This document shows positions 25,634-34,863 of a DNA stretch of 64,000 nucleotides, piece after piece. Every line of letters starts with the position of its first letter. The stretch's first letter is position 1. The stretch covers positions 5,208,001-5,272,000 of the forward strand of contig NZ_CP139558.1 in the NCBI RefSeq assembly GCF_034262375.1, written 5' to 3'. The notes below the pieces were generated by a model. It made no database searches and was not told the origin of the DNA. It saw only the letters and a program-made list of their open reading frames with translations. A program made the translations under genes and the position numbers. Origin of the DNA: Mucilaginibacter sabulilitoris (GTDB lineage: Bacteria > Bacteroidota > Bacteroidia > Sphingobacteriales > Sphingobacteriaceae).

Positions 25634-26879
25634 TAGCCGTTTTCTTTTTTATATCGATAGTTTTATTAGTGATAAGCGGTTTGGCCCAAAAGCCTACGCT
25701 TAGGATATAGCCCAGGGTAATGTACAAAAAGAACATACCCGCCCTTAAACCAAATGCATCGCCCAGCAGGCCGATAACAGGAGGTATTAAAGCGCCTCCG
25801 ATAATAGCCGTAACCAACAGCCCCGCGAAAGAACCGTGATCTTTGCTGACAGAATTAAGCGCAAGCGAAAAGATGATCGGATACATTACCGAAGCAAAAA
25901 AACCAACCAGCGGGAACGCGATCAAAGCCACATTTGTTGGCCCAAACAGAGCCGCTGTTAGACAAATCAAAGCCAATATGGTGAAACCGATAAGCACTTT
26001 ACGACTGTCCATTACCTTTAATAAAAACAATCCAAGGATACCTCCCGCAGTCATCAACCCCCAGAAATAAGCCACGGTATCAGCCCCTTTGGTTTGCGGA
26101 TCGAGGCCATGGTAAGTATTTAAAAACTGAGATATCCAGTTGGCAATGCCTTGCTCGGTACCTACATAGCAAAACATAGCCACCAAAAACAGGATAACTA
26201 TGGGTTGTTTAAACAAGGCAAAGTGCGTTTGTAAAGAGCCTACTTGCTCATCTTCCTTCAACTCAACCTTAGGGAATTTGGTAAACGCCAACAAGATGAC
26301 CATGGCAAGACAAATAACCACGAAAAGCCAGTAAAGTGAGATCCAGGGTAAATTTTCGGGGACTAACGAATGCAGCAGCCCCATAATGCCCCCGTGATTA
26401 TCTTCTTTTAATGCCTTAACCATATAAGAGTACACAAGCGGACTAAGGAAAGACGCTAAACCGAATATAAGCTGGGCAAGTACCGAGGTAAAAGCGTAAT
26501 TCTCTTCGCCGCCGGATGTTCTTAGCAGTGGATTGATCACCACCTGTAGCATAGCCATTCCGCAGCCGATCAGGAATAAGGATACTATGGCGCTTAAATA
26601 ATTTGGAACCGTAGCCAACAGCAGCGAGCCTAAAAAAGCCACTATAAATGCAGCCACCATTATTTTCTTCTCCTTAAAAGTTTCGAGCATAATGGCCGAT
26701 GGAACCGACATAACACCATACGCTATGAAGAACGCCAGCGGGAGCACGCCCGCCATCGTATAGCTCAACTTAAATACTTTAATAATATCTGGTATTAAAG
26801 GACCTATTACATTGGTTAAAAACGAGATAACAAAAAAGATCAGCATGATCAATGCTACAATGTAGTAGTTACGTTTCAT
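25626..26879 (-). CDS. MFS sugar transporter (FucP/NagP-like)
   Basis: 417 residues with about twelve membrane helices. The sequence resembles the FucP/GlcP branch of the major facilitator superfamily: PLIPDIIKVFKLSYTMAG near the N-terminus, MLQVVINPLLRTSGGEENYAF in helix 4-5, and FVGTEQ-like YVGTEQGIANWISQFLN in the middle. It imports a monosaccharide across the inner membrane, probably with protons. It is the first gene of a three-gene operon with ROK kinase and GH2 glucosaminidase-like enzyme, which makes an amino sugar a reasonable substrate (inference). Confidence 0.88.
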   Translation of the reverse strand: MKRNYYIVALIMLIFFVISFLTNVIGPLIPDIIKVFKLSYTMAGVLPLAFFIAYGVMSVPSAIMLETFKEKKIMVAAFIVAFLGSLLLATVPNYLSAIVSLFLIGCGMAMLQVVINPLLRTSGGEENYAFTSVLAQLIFGLASFLSPLVYSYMVKALKEDNHGGIMGLLHSLVPENLPWISLYWLFVVICLAMVILLAFTKFPKVELKEDEQVGSLQTHFALFKQPIVILFLVAMFCYVGTEQGIANWISQFLNTYHGLDPQTKGADTVAYFWGLMTAGGILGLFLLKVMDSRKVLIGFTILALICLTAALFGPTNVALIAFPLVGFFASVMYPIIFSLALNSVSKDHGSFAGLLVTAIIGGALIPPVIGLLGDAFGLRAGMFFLYITLGYILSVGFWAKPLITNKTIDIKKKTANE

Positions 26880-27188
26880 TGGTTATAAATAATGGTTTAC
26901 AATTTTGATTGCGTTAATATCCGCAATTATTCTTTTAAAGATGCAACTTATTTAATTTGTTACAATTACTTTTTAAAAAAATTTAAAAACTAAATTAATT
27001 GTATATGGATGATGGGCAAGCAGGAGAAATCGCATCAATCCTAACAAATATACGCTATGCAAAATTAGATTGTCTTATTTTATAAAGCCAGGTTTTACAA
27101 ATGGAAGAGACATTATCAAGGGTTGTTTTTTACCTTGAGCAATATTTTGCTGATCTTAGAATACAGCTTCAAAAACTAATCATTTACT
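26880..27188. other. Divergent intergenic region between MFS and Crp/Fnr genes
   Basis: AT-rich, with one short inverted repeat ATTGCG (26908-26913) / CGCAAT (26922-26927) near the MFS start that could be an operator. No consensus TAnnTTTG promoter was found. A 33-codon open frame at 27101-27202 is listed separately. Confidence 0.4.
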
Positions 27189-27202
27189 GTGGATATTAAA
27201 CA
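27101..27202 (+). CDS. Possible 33-residue leader or small protein overlapping the crp-like gene
   Basis: ATG to TAA, 33 codons, encoding METLSRV-like amphipathic sequence (starts MEETLSRVVFYLEQYF, ends IIYCGY). It overlaps the GTG start of the Crp/Fnr gene by 14 bases in another frame, an arrangement seen in translational coupling. It may be a chance frame; nothing else supports it. Confidence 0.25.
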
Positions 27203-27752
27203 AATCATTAATCAGATCTATGTGATACCGGAAAAATCGGCGTTAAAACTCGAGCAGTCTATAGAGCAAATCAGTTTGCCAAAAGGGCGTATCCTTTTTG
27301 AAACCCAGAAAACCGGCAAAAGCGTTTATTTTATTAAAAAAGGCATAGTAAGAGCATATTTGTTTCAATATGATAACGAGGTGACCTTTTGGTTTGGTAA
27401 AGAAGGTGACACTGTTATTTCGATGCGGAGCTATGTTGAAAACAAGCCAGGATATGAAAATATTGAACTTCTGGAAGATTGTATACTGTATCATATCAAA
27501 ACACGCGATCTGAAAAAGCTTTTTGATGAAGATATACATATCGCTAACTGGGGCAGAAGATTTGCCGAGATAGAATTGATCAAAGTTGAAGAAAGATTAA
27601 TTTCCCGGCAGTTCAGTATGGCTGCCGATAGATATAAGGCACTCCTGGAAAACAATCCCGACCTGATCAAAAGGGTACAACTTTGCCACATAGCATCTTA
27701 TCTTGGCATTACACAGGTAAGTTTGAGCCGGATAAGATCAGAGATCAGATAA
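27189..27752 (+). CDS. Crp/Fnr-family transcriptional regulator
   Basis: 187 residues from a GTG start. The cyclic-nucleotide-binding-like beta-roll spans about residues 20-115 (LPKGRILFETQKTGKSVYFIKKGIVRAYL). The C-terminal winged helix is short (CHIASYLGITQVSLSRIRSEIR). This is the usual form of the Bacteroidetes Crp/Fnr group, which often sits beside the transporter or enzyme it controls. It precedes an SMR exporter gene by 70 bases on the same strand, so it likely regulates that exporter. The effector is unknown. Confidence 0.88.
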   Translation: MDIKQIINQIYVIPEKSALKLEQSIEQISLPKGRILFETQKTGKSVYFIKKGIVRAYLFQYDNEVTFWFGKEGDTVISMRSYVENKPGYENIELLEDCILYHIKTRDLKKLFDEDIHIANWGRRFAEIELIKVEERLISRQFSMAADRYKALLENNPDLIKRVQLCHIASYLGITQVSLSRIRSEIR

Positions 27753-27822
27753 TTTCATTATTTATCCTATGTTAATTTTCAGGTTGATGCCCATCACGAC
27801 CTTTACAAAAAAATAACATATT

Positions 27823-28149
27823 ATGAATTGGATCTTATTAATAATTGCGGGCCTTTGCGAAGTGGCATTCGCATCATGTTTAAGTAAAGCAAAGGAAGTG
27901 ACCGGATTTGAAGCTTACCTATGGTACGGCGGTTTTTTTATAACCATGACCCTGAGTATGGTATTATTAATAAAAGTTGTGCAAACCATGCCTATAGGAA
28001 CCGCGTATGCTGTTTGGACCGGTATAGGCGCGGTAGGCACCGTATTGGCGGGAATATTAATATTTAAAGACCCGGCCACTTTTTGGCGCCTGTTTTTCCT
28101 GAGTACTTTAGTAATATCTATCGTTGGGCTTAAATTTGTTGCAGAATAA
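27823..28149 (+). CDS. Small multidrug resistance (SMR) exporter, Gdx/SugE-like
   Basis: The 108-residue protein has four membrane helices and the SMR glutamate in helix 1 (AGLCEVAFASCLSKAKE). The segment MPIGTAYAVWTGIGAVGTVLAGI in helices 3-4 is typical of the Gdx (SugE) subgroup, whose characterised members export guanidinium, rather than of EmrE. No guanidine riboswitch is recognisable upstream; instead a Crp/Fnr-type regulator gene precedes it. Exporter is sure, substrate is inferred. Confidence 0.88.
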   Translation: MNWILLIIAGLCEVAFASCLSKAKEVTGFEAYLWYGGFFITMTLSMVLLIKVVQTMPIGTAYAVWTGIGAVGTVLAGILIFKDPATFWRLFFLSTLVISIVGLKFVAE

Positions 28150-28172
28150 GGGTATCGTATTGCTTCGAGGAA

Positions 28173-28217
28173 AAAAATAAAGCCGGCGTCAACCTTATGG
28201 TAACCGGCTTTATTTTT
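28173..28217. terminator. Bidirectional intrinsic terminator between SMR and GH99-like genes
   Basis: A perfect 14-base-pair stem, AAAAATAAAGCCGG (28173-28186) with its complement at 28204-28217, flanked by A and T runs. It serves the two convergent genes. Confidence 0.85.
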
Positions 28218-28230
28218 ATAGGCAAAACCG

Positions 28231-29898
28231 CTATTGATTTATCCTGAACGATTCTGTAGCGGTTATAGTAGTATGTGTGCAGGTCATGGCTTGGGTTCCG
28301 CCCTCGCTTGAAATGTATTTTCCATTGTTCCCCTTAAACGAAATAGTTCCGTTTGCATTGAAAACCCAGTCAAATTGTTCCCACGGGCCAATGGAGGCTC
28401 GGTTACAGTTAATGGCCTGCGTTCCGTTTTCTGAGGATACATATTTACCGGAATTTAGCAAAGCTACTTTTCCGCCTCCTGCATTAACAACAGTAAACTG
28501 CTCCCATCCCTGTGCTGCCGGGCGATTACAGTTCATGGCCTGGGTACCATTTTCAGAACTTACATATTGGTTATTTGAACCTTTTATGGTAACCGTTTGT
28601 CCGAAGGGGACTGTGCCGGTACCCCCTGCTACCGGCTGGGTTGGCCGTATTGCGGTAAGGCCAATTTGCCCTTTGAGCATTTTACCCCCATCGCCGGTTA
28701 AGCGAAGGTAATAATCGGCCGAACATACTGTACCATCTTCATCCAGTGATAAAAAATTAGAACCAGCCGGAACAAATGATGAGTTTTCTGATGTTTTAGC
28801 AATCTGGTTCCCCTCATTGTATTCATCAAACATCGATATATAAAGTCCCTGGGCACCGCCCCTGATCAGGTTATAAAACTGGGTCCACATTAAATCGCCG
28901 TGTGCCCTTTGCCGCAATTGCAGATCACCTGGCAACACGCAAGGCTGATAATCAATACCATTGGTATTACAATAAGCCTGGTCACCAACCTGATGGTCGT
29001 TATAAAAATTATTAGCCTCGGTTACATTGGCTATTTTGCCGATCATCCATGGTGATATCATATTCAGCGCATTACAGGTTGGTAAAAAATTGGGCTGTAT
29101 ATCAATTGCGTTGGTATCGCGCCATGAGGCCGGTACTCCACCTATTACATAACAACCCTGGCCTTTAAACCAATTGATCACATCTAAACAAACAGCTGAA
29201 GAAAATGGATGGTTAGCGTCCTTAAAACCCAGTCCCCAGATACATACTACCGGTTTCCCATTTTGTTTGGCATAGGCTGATGATGAAGTATATGCCGACA
29301 TTTTATTAGTCCAATCAGTTTTGATCTCCGATTGCATATTCGTCCATCCGGTTATATCATACATGATATAAAATTTACGGCCACTGGCCTCGGCTGCGGT
29401 TTTTACCTTAGCGGTTATCGCGTCACGCACAGGTCCTTCCCCACCAGTAGGGTTAAAGCGTTGCAGGGCGGCACAGTCTATATTGTTTTGCTGCATCCAC
29501 TGAAACTGTACATTTACAGTTTGATCATTAAAAGATGAGAATAATTTTGCCGGACTTCCATTATTCAAATTAGCAAAACCCGTTTGATACGAACTGGTAT
29601 ACTCACGCATATCAGGCCATGATTTGATGCCTATATTATTTGTTGATGGTGCCTGGCTTGCATTCGGCGCCCAATGCCACCAAATGTTAATTGGCGAACC
29701 ATCGCCAATGGCAGCAAACCAGCCCTGGTAGCCCACCGTTATCTTCCCCACCACATCACCTACCGGCGAGGAGAATGTTTTTTTACTTTTCCCATCAGGG
29801 GCGATTGATGAATTGCTTTTAAGATCCTTTTTTGAGCAGCTGCTTATTATAGCCAATAAGGATAATAAAAATATGGCTTTAATATTTTTCAGATTCAT
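28231..29898 (-). CDS. GH99-like secreted lipoprotein with C-terminal beta-trefoil (fascin-like) repeats
   Basis: 555 residues. A lipoprotein signal ends at LLAIISSC-S. Residues about 50-400 resemble the GH71/GH99-like barrel: VGYQGWFAAIGDGSPINIWWHW, WMQQNNIDCAALQRF, GYVIGGVPASWR-type segments and ISMFDEYNEGNQIAK. The C-terminal about 125 residues contain three copies of a roughly 45-residue unit with KYVSSENGTQAMNCNR, as in fascin-like beta-trefoils that bind sugars. It is likely an outer-surface glycosidase acting on an alpha-mannan or similar glycan; specificity is not known. It is monocistronic and ends at a bidirectional terminator. Confidence 0.75.
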   Translation of the reverse strand: MNLKNIKAIFLLSLLAIISSCSKKDLKSNSSIAPDGKSKKTFSSPVGDVVGKITVGYQGWFAAIGDGSPINIWWHWAPNASQAPSTNNIGIKSWPDMREYTSSYQTGFANLNNGSPAKLFSSFNDQTVNVQFQWMQQNNIDCAALQRFNPTGGEGPVRDAITAKVKTAAEASGRKFYIMYDITGWTNMQSEIKTDWTNKMSAYTSSSAYAKQNGKPVVCIWGLGFKDANHPFSSAVCLDVINWFKGQGCYVIGGVPASWRDTNAIDIQPNFLPTCNALNMISPWMIGKIANVTEANNFYNDHQVGDQAYCNTNGIDYQPCVLPGDLQLRQRAHGDLMWTQFYNLIRGGAQGLYISMFDEYNEGNQIAKTSENSSFVPAGSNFLSLDEDGTVCSADYYLRLTGDGGKMLKGQIGLTAIRPTQPVAGGTGTVPFGQTVTIKGSNNQYVSSENGTQAMNCNRPAAQGWEQFTVVNAGGGKVALLNSGKYVSSENGTQAINCNRASIGPWEQFDWVFNANGTISFKGNNGKYISSEGGTQAMTCTHTTITATESFRINQ

Positions 29899-30155
29899 AA
29901 TTTAAATGTTTAATAATTGGTTTGATGTTGGTTAATACTCAAGAATAGGCGCATTTAACCCTAAGGGGGTACAAAAACATAAATTTTCATAGATATTACA
30001 GTCAATAAGTCCGGAAGCTTTGAGGATAAAGCCACTCAGTTACAATTGGTTATTACTATAAATTAAGCGCCCCGCTATTAAAAAAACCTTAATAAATACT
30101 TAATTAATAGGTATCATTTCAATTTATAATTAATACGGATGCAGTAAAAAGAAAA
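29899..30155. other. Intergenic region upstream of the GH99-like gene
   Basis: AT-rich, with no gene. It should hold the promoter of the GH99-like gene, but no strict TAnnTTTG box was found. The terminator of the RND operon follows at 30156. Confidence 0.4.
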
Positions 30156-30181
30156 AGCCCGAACTCTAATGAGTCCGGGCT
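30156..30181 (-). terminator. Intrinsic terminator of the RND efflux operon
   Basis: AGCCCG-A-ACTC pairs with GAGT-C-CGGGCT around TAAT (one mismatch). On the minus strand it is followed by TTTTTCTTTTT. It lies 52 bases after the outer membrane factor stop. Confidence 0.8.
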
Positions 30182-30232
30182 ATGATTATCATTGTATTGA
30201 TGGGTCTATCTACTGGCGCAAGTCCTATGAGC

Positions 30233-31639
30233 TTACCTCCATCCACCGCCGAGGGCGCGGTAAAGGTTCACAATGGCTTGTAGTTCCTGTAGTTTGTCGC
30301 TTACGCCGCTTAGCTGGGCGGCCAGCAGGGTTTGTTCAGAGGTGAGTACATCGGTATAGTTGGTTGCCGAGCTGTATCGTAATAATTCCTGAGTATAGTC
30401 AACAGATTTTTGCAGGGCTATGATCTGCTTGCTGCGCGCATCTTGCTTCTCTACAGCTGTTTCATGCGCATATAGGGCGTTTGAAACTTCCTGCCCGGCC
30501 ACAAGTAAAGTTTTTTGAAAACTGTTTAATGCTTCCTGTTGCTGGGCTTGCGCGGTATGCAATCGAGCTTTATTTATTCCCTGGTTAAAAATGGGTTGTG
30601 TTAACCCAGCTGCAGCGTTATAGAATATAGATTTATTGAAAAAATCTTTTAAACTTAGGGTAGATAATCCGCCCGAAGCCGTTATGGTAAACGATGGATA
30701 GAAATAAGTACGCGCTAAATTGGTATTCTCAAACGCGGCCCTGAAAGCAAGCTCACTTTGCTGTACATCCGGTCGGTTAGTTAGCAGCTGCGTTGGTATC
30801 CCGGTTTGCAGTTCAATTACTACCTTTTGATCTGTGAGGGTACTACGTGTTATTGGGCCGGGCGGTCTTGAAAGCAAAATATCTAAAGCATTTTCTGTTT
30901 CACGGATACTTCTCTTAATATCCGGTATCGATACCTCGGCAGCATAACGGTTGGCTTCGCTTTGTACCACGGCGGCACCATTCACAACAGCTCCAGCTTT
31001 CAACTCTTTCATGGTTTCCACATCCTGGATGCGGTTTTTCAAAGTTTGCTGTGTTATTTCCAGTTGCTTATCGAGGGCCAGCAAGCTAAAATAATTATTT
31101 GCAATATCAGCTATCAGTTGGGTTTGAACAGCCCGTTTAGCGGCATCGCTTTGCAAAAAGCTTGCAAGGGCAGCCCGTTTGGTACTGCTTAGTTTACCCC
31201 ATACGTCGGCCTCCCAGGAAGTACTTAAGCCGGCTTGATAAGTGGTAGTTAAGGTGTTGATATTAATGCCCGGAGGAAAATTTAAACCTGCCTGAGATTG
31301 TTTTGACCGTTGCACACTTGCATTACCACTTAAACTTGGAAAAAAGCCTGCCTTACTTTGCTGCAAAGCAGCCTGTGCTTCCAGAATTTTTTGTACAGCG
31401 GTTTTAAGGTCGAGGTTATTGCTTAAACCTTCCTGTATCAATGATTTTAAAATGGTATCGGCAAACAGGCTTTGCCATGGCACAGAAGCCATTGTGGCGG
31501 TATCTGTTGATTGCTGGTCGCGGTACAGGCCATTGGTATTTACATCCGGCCGCTTATAGCTTTTGGTTATCCGGCAGGAAAATAACGCCGCCGAAAGCAA
31601 GGTCAATAAAAATATATACTTTAAACAATTTCTGTTCAT
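30233..31639 (-). CDS. RND efflux outer membrane factor (OprM/NodT family lipoprotein)
   Basis: 468 residues. The lipoprotein signal ends at LLSAALFSC-R. Two outer membrane efflux (OEP) repeats follow, with VPWQSLFADTILKSLIQEGL, NLDLKTAVQKILEAQAALQQ, TSWEADVWGKLSSTKRAA and the second-repeat RPDVQQSELAFRAAFENTNLARTYFYPSF. It forms the TolC-like outer membrane channel of the tripartite pump. It lies 22 bases after the inner-membrane pump gene and is the last gene of the adaptor-pump-channel operon. Confidence 0.95.
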   Translation of the reverse strand: MNRNCLKYIFLLTLLSAALFSCRITKSYKRPDVNTNGLYRDQQSTDTATMASVPWQSLFADTILKSLIQEGLSNNLDLKTAVQKILEAQAALQQSKAGFFPSLSGNASVQRSKQSQAGLNFPPGININTLTTTYQAGLSTSWEADVWGKLSSTKRAALASFLQSDAAKRAVQTQLIADIANNYFSLLALDKQLEITQQTLKNRIQDVETMKELKAGAVVNGAAVVQSEANRYAAEVSIPDIKRSIRETENALDILLSRPPGPITRSTLTDQKVVIELQTGIPTQLLTNRPDVQQSELAFRAAFENTNLARTYFYPSFTITASGGLSTLSLKDFFNKSIFYNAAAGLTQPIFNQGINKARLHTAQAQQQEALNSFQKTLLVAGQEVSNALYAHETAVEKQDARSKQIIALQKSVDYTQELLRYSSATNYTDVLTSEQTLLAAQLSGVSDKLQELQAIVNLYRALGGGWR

Positions 31640-31661
31640 AACTGATCTTTTTAACCGACGA

Positions 31662-34600
31662 TTAATGGGCCTTTTCTATTTCAATTGCATCATCGTCATC
31701 TTCTTCATCATGCTTTCGCTTCCCGCTTACTTTTTCCTGCAGGTGCTGAAAAATAATAAACAATATAGGGATCACAAATACACCGAACACTGTACCTACA
31801 AACATGCCTCCTACCGCGCCGGTACCTATAGACCGGTTGCCATTGGCTCCCGCCCCGCTCGAAACCATCAGCGGCATAATACCGAATATAAAGGCAAAGG
31901 AGGTCATCAGGATGGGGCGTAAACGAGCCTCTGCACCTGCTATGGCGGCTGGTATCAGGTCCATGCCCGATCTTCTTCTTTCCAGCGCAAACTCTACTAT
32001 CAGGATAGCGTTCTTGGCCAGCAAACCGATGAGCATGATGAGTGATATCTGTAAATAAATATTACTATCGATACCAAAGATCTTTGCAAATAGGTAAGTA
32101 CCTGCCAGACCTACGGGCAATGAGAACAATACAGCGAACGGCAGTATATAGCTTTCATACTGCGCACTTAGCAAAAAGTATACAAACACCAGGCAAAGCA
32201 TAAATATGTAGGCCGACTGTGTACCTGTGCTTAATTCCTCACGTGTAATACCCGAAAACTCGTAGCCATAACCTGCAGGTAAGCTCTCCAAAGCGGTTTC
32301 CTGTATCGCTTTAATAGCATCGCCTGTACTGTAACCCGGATTAGGCTGTCCTGATACCGAAATAGCCGTAAACAAGTTGAAACGAGATATAGATTCCGGA
32401 CCAAACACCCTTTTCAGCGAGATAAACGACGAAATAGGTGCCATAGTACCGGCACTGTTACGCACAAATATTTTGCTTAAGCCAGTTTCGTTGGCGCGGT
32501 AATCATAATCGGCCTGCACCATTACACGGTATTGTTTACCAAATTGGTTAAAGTTGGAGGCATACAGGCCACCATAATACCCTTGCAAGGTATTCAATAC
32601 CGAATTTACAGTCACACCAGCCTCCTTACATTTGGCTACATTGATATCAACCTGAAACTGCGGAAAATTGGGATTGAACGACGAGTTCAAGTTTTGAATT
32701 TCACGACGTTTGCCCAGTGCGGCTATAAAATCGTTACTTACCTTATACAGTTCATTCACGGTATGGCCGCCTTTATCCTGCAGTTGAAATTCAAAACCGT
32801 CGGCGTTGCCAAATCCCTGCAATGTAGGTGGCGAAAAATAAAACACGGTAGCTTCCCGCAGCCCACTGGTTTTGCCGTAGAGCTGCCCGATAATACTTTC
32901 CTGGCTATCGTTTTTATCTTTACGGTGTTCCCAGGTTTTCAGCTTCATGATCACCATGGCATAAGCACTGCCCGACCCCGCTATGAAGTTAAAGCCTACC
33001 AGTTTAAGCGTGCTTTCTACTGCCGGGAAGGTATGGCCTATACTATCTATTTTGTTGGCAAAGGCATCGGTACGCTCCATTGACGATGCCGGCGGCAGGC
33101 TAATAGCAGCAAACACAACACCCTGGTCTTCGTTAGGTACAAAGCTGGATGGCGTGGTTTTCACCAGGTAAACCAGCGTAGCGGCGAAGATCACTACAGC
33201 CATAACTGCAATCCATTTTTTATGGGCCAAAAAGTTTACCGATTTTTTATACTTGCCGCTTACCGCCTCAAACGATGCGTTGAAGATGGTGTAAAACCGG
33301 TTAATAAAACCATGCTTGGGTTCCCCCTTTTTATGTGGTTTTAAAAACAGCGCACATAAAGCGGGACTGAGGGTTAACGCATTTACCGCTGAAAGCAAAA
33401 TGGCTACTGCCAGCGTTATACCAAACTGCTTATAAAATACACCGGTAGAACCCGATATAAACGTTACCGGCAAAAACACTGCCGACATAACCAGCGTAAT
33501 GGAAACAATAGCTCCCGATATTTCGCTCATGGCATCAATAGAGGCCCGGCGTGCAGATTTATAACCCTGATCGAGCTTGGCGTGCACCGCCTCGACGACG
33601 ACAATGGCATCATCAACCACAATACCTATGGCCAGTACCAGCGCAAAGAGTGTAAGCAGGTTTATGGTAAAACCAAACAGGTTCAGGAAAAAGAAAGTAC
33701 CAACAATAGCTACCGGTACCGCAATTGCGGGGATTAGTGTCGATCTGAAATCTTGCAGGAAGACAAATACCACAATAAACACGAGTATAAAGGCTTCAAC
33801 CAATGTGCTGATCACTTTTTCAATAGAAGCATCTAAAAGTTCATTGGCATCAACCAGGTAAGCGATCTTCATTCCCTTGGGGAAGGTTTTTGAAGCTTCG
33901 TCAAGGATCTTTTTTGATTGGTTAATAACTTCCCTGGCGTTGGAACCTGCCGTTTGACTGATGGCCACACCTACCGAGGGTAAGCCGTTGGTGATGATGT
34001 GGAAGGAATAATCGAGCGAGCCTAATTCAACGCGGGCCACATCATTTAAACGCAGCAACTGTCCGTTACCTACCGATTTAATGATCATGTTGCCAAATTC
34101 GGCCGCAGTTTGAAGCCGCCCCTTATACCTGATCACGTATTGAAAAGACTGGTTACTATTTTCGCCAAACTTACCTGGGGCTGCCTCAATGTTCTGTTCA
34201 TTCAGCACATCTGTAATATCATCCGGAACCAAACCATAGCGCGACATTACATCGGGCTTCAGCCATATCCGCATAGAGTAATCCCTTGAACCAAATACCT
34301 GGGCGTCGCCCACCCCGGTAACACGCTGTATCTGGGGCACCAGGTTTATCTTGGCGTAATTTTGCAGAAATGTTTCGTCGTAAGTTCTGTTTTCACTGTA
34401 TAATGAAAATATGATCAGGTTACTGCTCTGGCTTTTGGCTACCGTAACACCAGATTGTGTTACTACAAGCGGCAATAAACTGGTAGCGCGCGAAACCCTG
34501 TTCTGTACGTTTACAGCAGCAAGGTCGGGATTGGTTCCTACTTTAAAATAAACTGTTATTGACGCCGAACCATCATTACTGGCGGAAGAGGTCATGTAGG

Positions 34601-34826
34601 TCATGTTCTCCACGCCGTTGATCTGTTCTTCAAGTGGAATGATCACACTCTTGAGCACCACATCAGCATTGGCGCCGTTGTAAAAAGCCTGTACCTGCAC
34701 CGTTGGGGGCGCGATATCAGGGTATTGAGATATAGGTACGCTAATAAGACCCAATATACCCAGTATCAGTAGTAAAACCGAGATAACAGTTGACAGTACC
34801 GGGCGTTCTATAAATTTTTTAAGCAT
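31662..34826 (-). CDS. RND-family multidrug efflux permease (AcrB/HAE1 type)
   Basis: The 1054-residue protein has twelve membrane helices and two large periplasmic loops. Helix 1 starts MLKKFIERPVLSTVISVLLLILG. The porter domain has YMTSSASNDGSASITVYFKVGTN-type sequence, and helix 4 carries the proton-relay Asp pair in GIVVDDAIVVVEAVHA. The C-terminus is unusually acidic (DEEDDDDAIEIE). Such pumps export hydrophobic and amphiphilic compounds from the periplasm, driven by protons. It is between adaptor and outer membrane factor genes in one operon. HAE1 class is inferred from length and sequence. Confidence 0.96.
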   Translation of the reverse strand: MLKKFIERPVLSTVISVLLLILGILGLISVPISQYPDIAPPTVQVQAFYNGANADVVLKSVIIPLEEQINGVENMTYMTSSASNDGSASITVYFKVGTNPDLAAVNVQNRVSRATSLLPLVVTQSGVTVAKSQSSNLIIFSLYSENRTYDETFLQNYAKINLVPQIQRVTGVGDAQVFGSRDYSMRIWLKPDVMSRYGLVPDDITDVLNEQNIEAAPGKFGENSNQSFQYVIRYKGRLQTAAEFGNMIIKSVGNGQLLRLNDVARVELGSLDYSFHIITNGLPSVGVAISQTAGSNAREVINQSKKILDEASKTFPKGMKIAYLVDANELLDASIEKVISTLVEAFILVFIVVFVFLQDFRSTLIPAIAVPVAIVGTFFFLNLFGFTINLLTLFALVLAIGIVVDDAIVVVEAVHAKLDQGYKSARRASIDAMSEISGAIVSITLVMSAVFLPVTFISGSTGVFYKQFGITLAVAILLSAVNALTLSPALCALFLKPHKKGEPKHGFINRFYTIFNASFEAVSGKYKKSVNFLAHKKWIAVMAVVIFAATLVYLVKTTPSSFVPNEDQGVVFAAISLPPASSMERTDAFANKIDSIGHTFPAVESTLKLVGFNFIAGSGSAYAMVIMKLKTWEHRKDKNDSQESIIGQLYGKTSGLREATVFYFSPPTLQGFGNADGFEFQLQDKGGHTVNELYKVSNDFIAALGKRREIQNLNSSFNPNFPQFQVDINVAKCKEAGVTVNSVLNTLQGYYGGLYASNFNQFGKQYRVMVQADYDYRANETGLSKIFVRNSAGTMAPISSFISLKRVFGPESISRFNLFTAISVSGQPNPGYSTGDAIKAIQETALESLPAGYGYEFSGITREELSTGTQSAYIFMLCLVFVYFLLSAQYESYILPFAVLFSLPVGLAGTYLFAKIFGIDSNIYLQISLIMLIGLLAKNAILIVEFALERRRSGMDLIPAAIAGAEARLRPILMTSFAFIFGIMPLMVSSGAGANGNRSIGTGAVGGMFVGTVFGVFVIPILFIIFQHLQEKVSGKRKHDEEDDDDAIEIEKAH

Positions 34827-34863
34827 GATAGCGCTTTTACAGGATTGATAAATTAAAGGTCAA

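Noticed and set aside
31563..31922. Plus-strand frame of 119 codons across the RND genes
   Set aside because: Antisense to the outer membrane factor and pump genes, with low-quality composition; a shadow.
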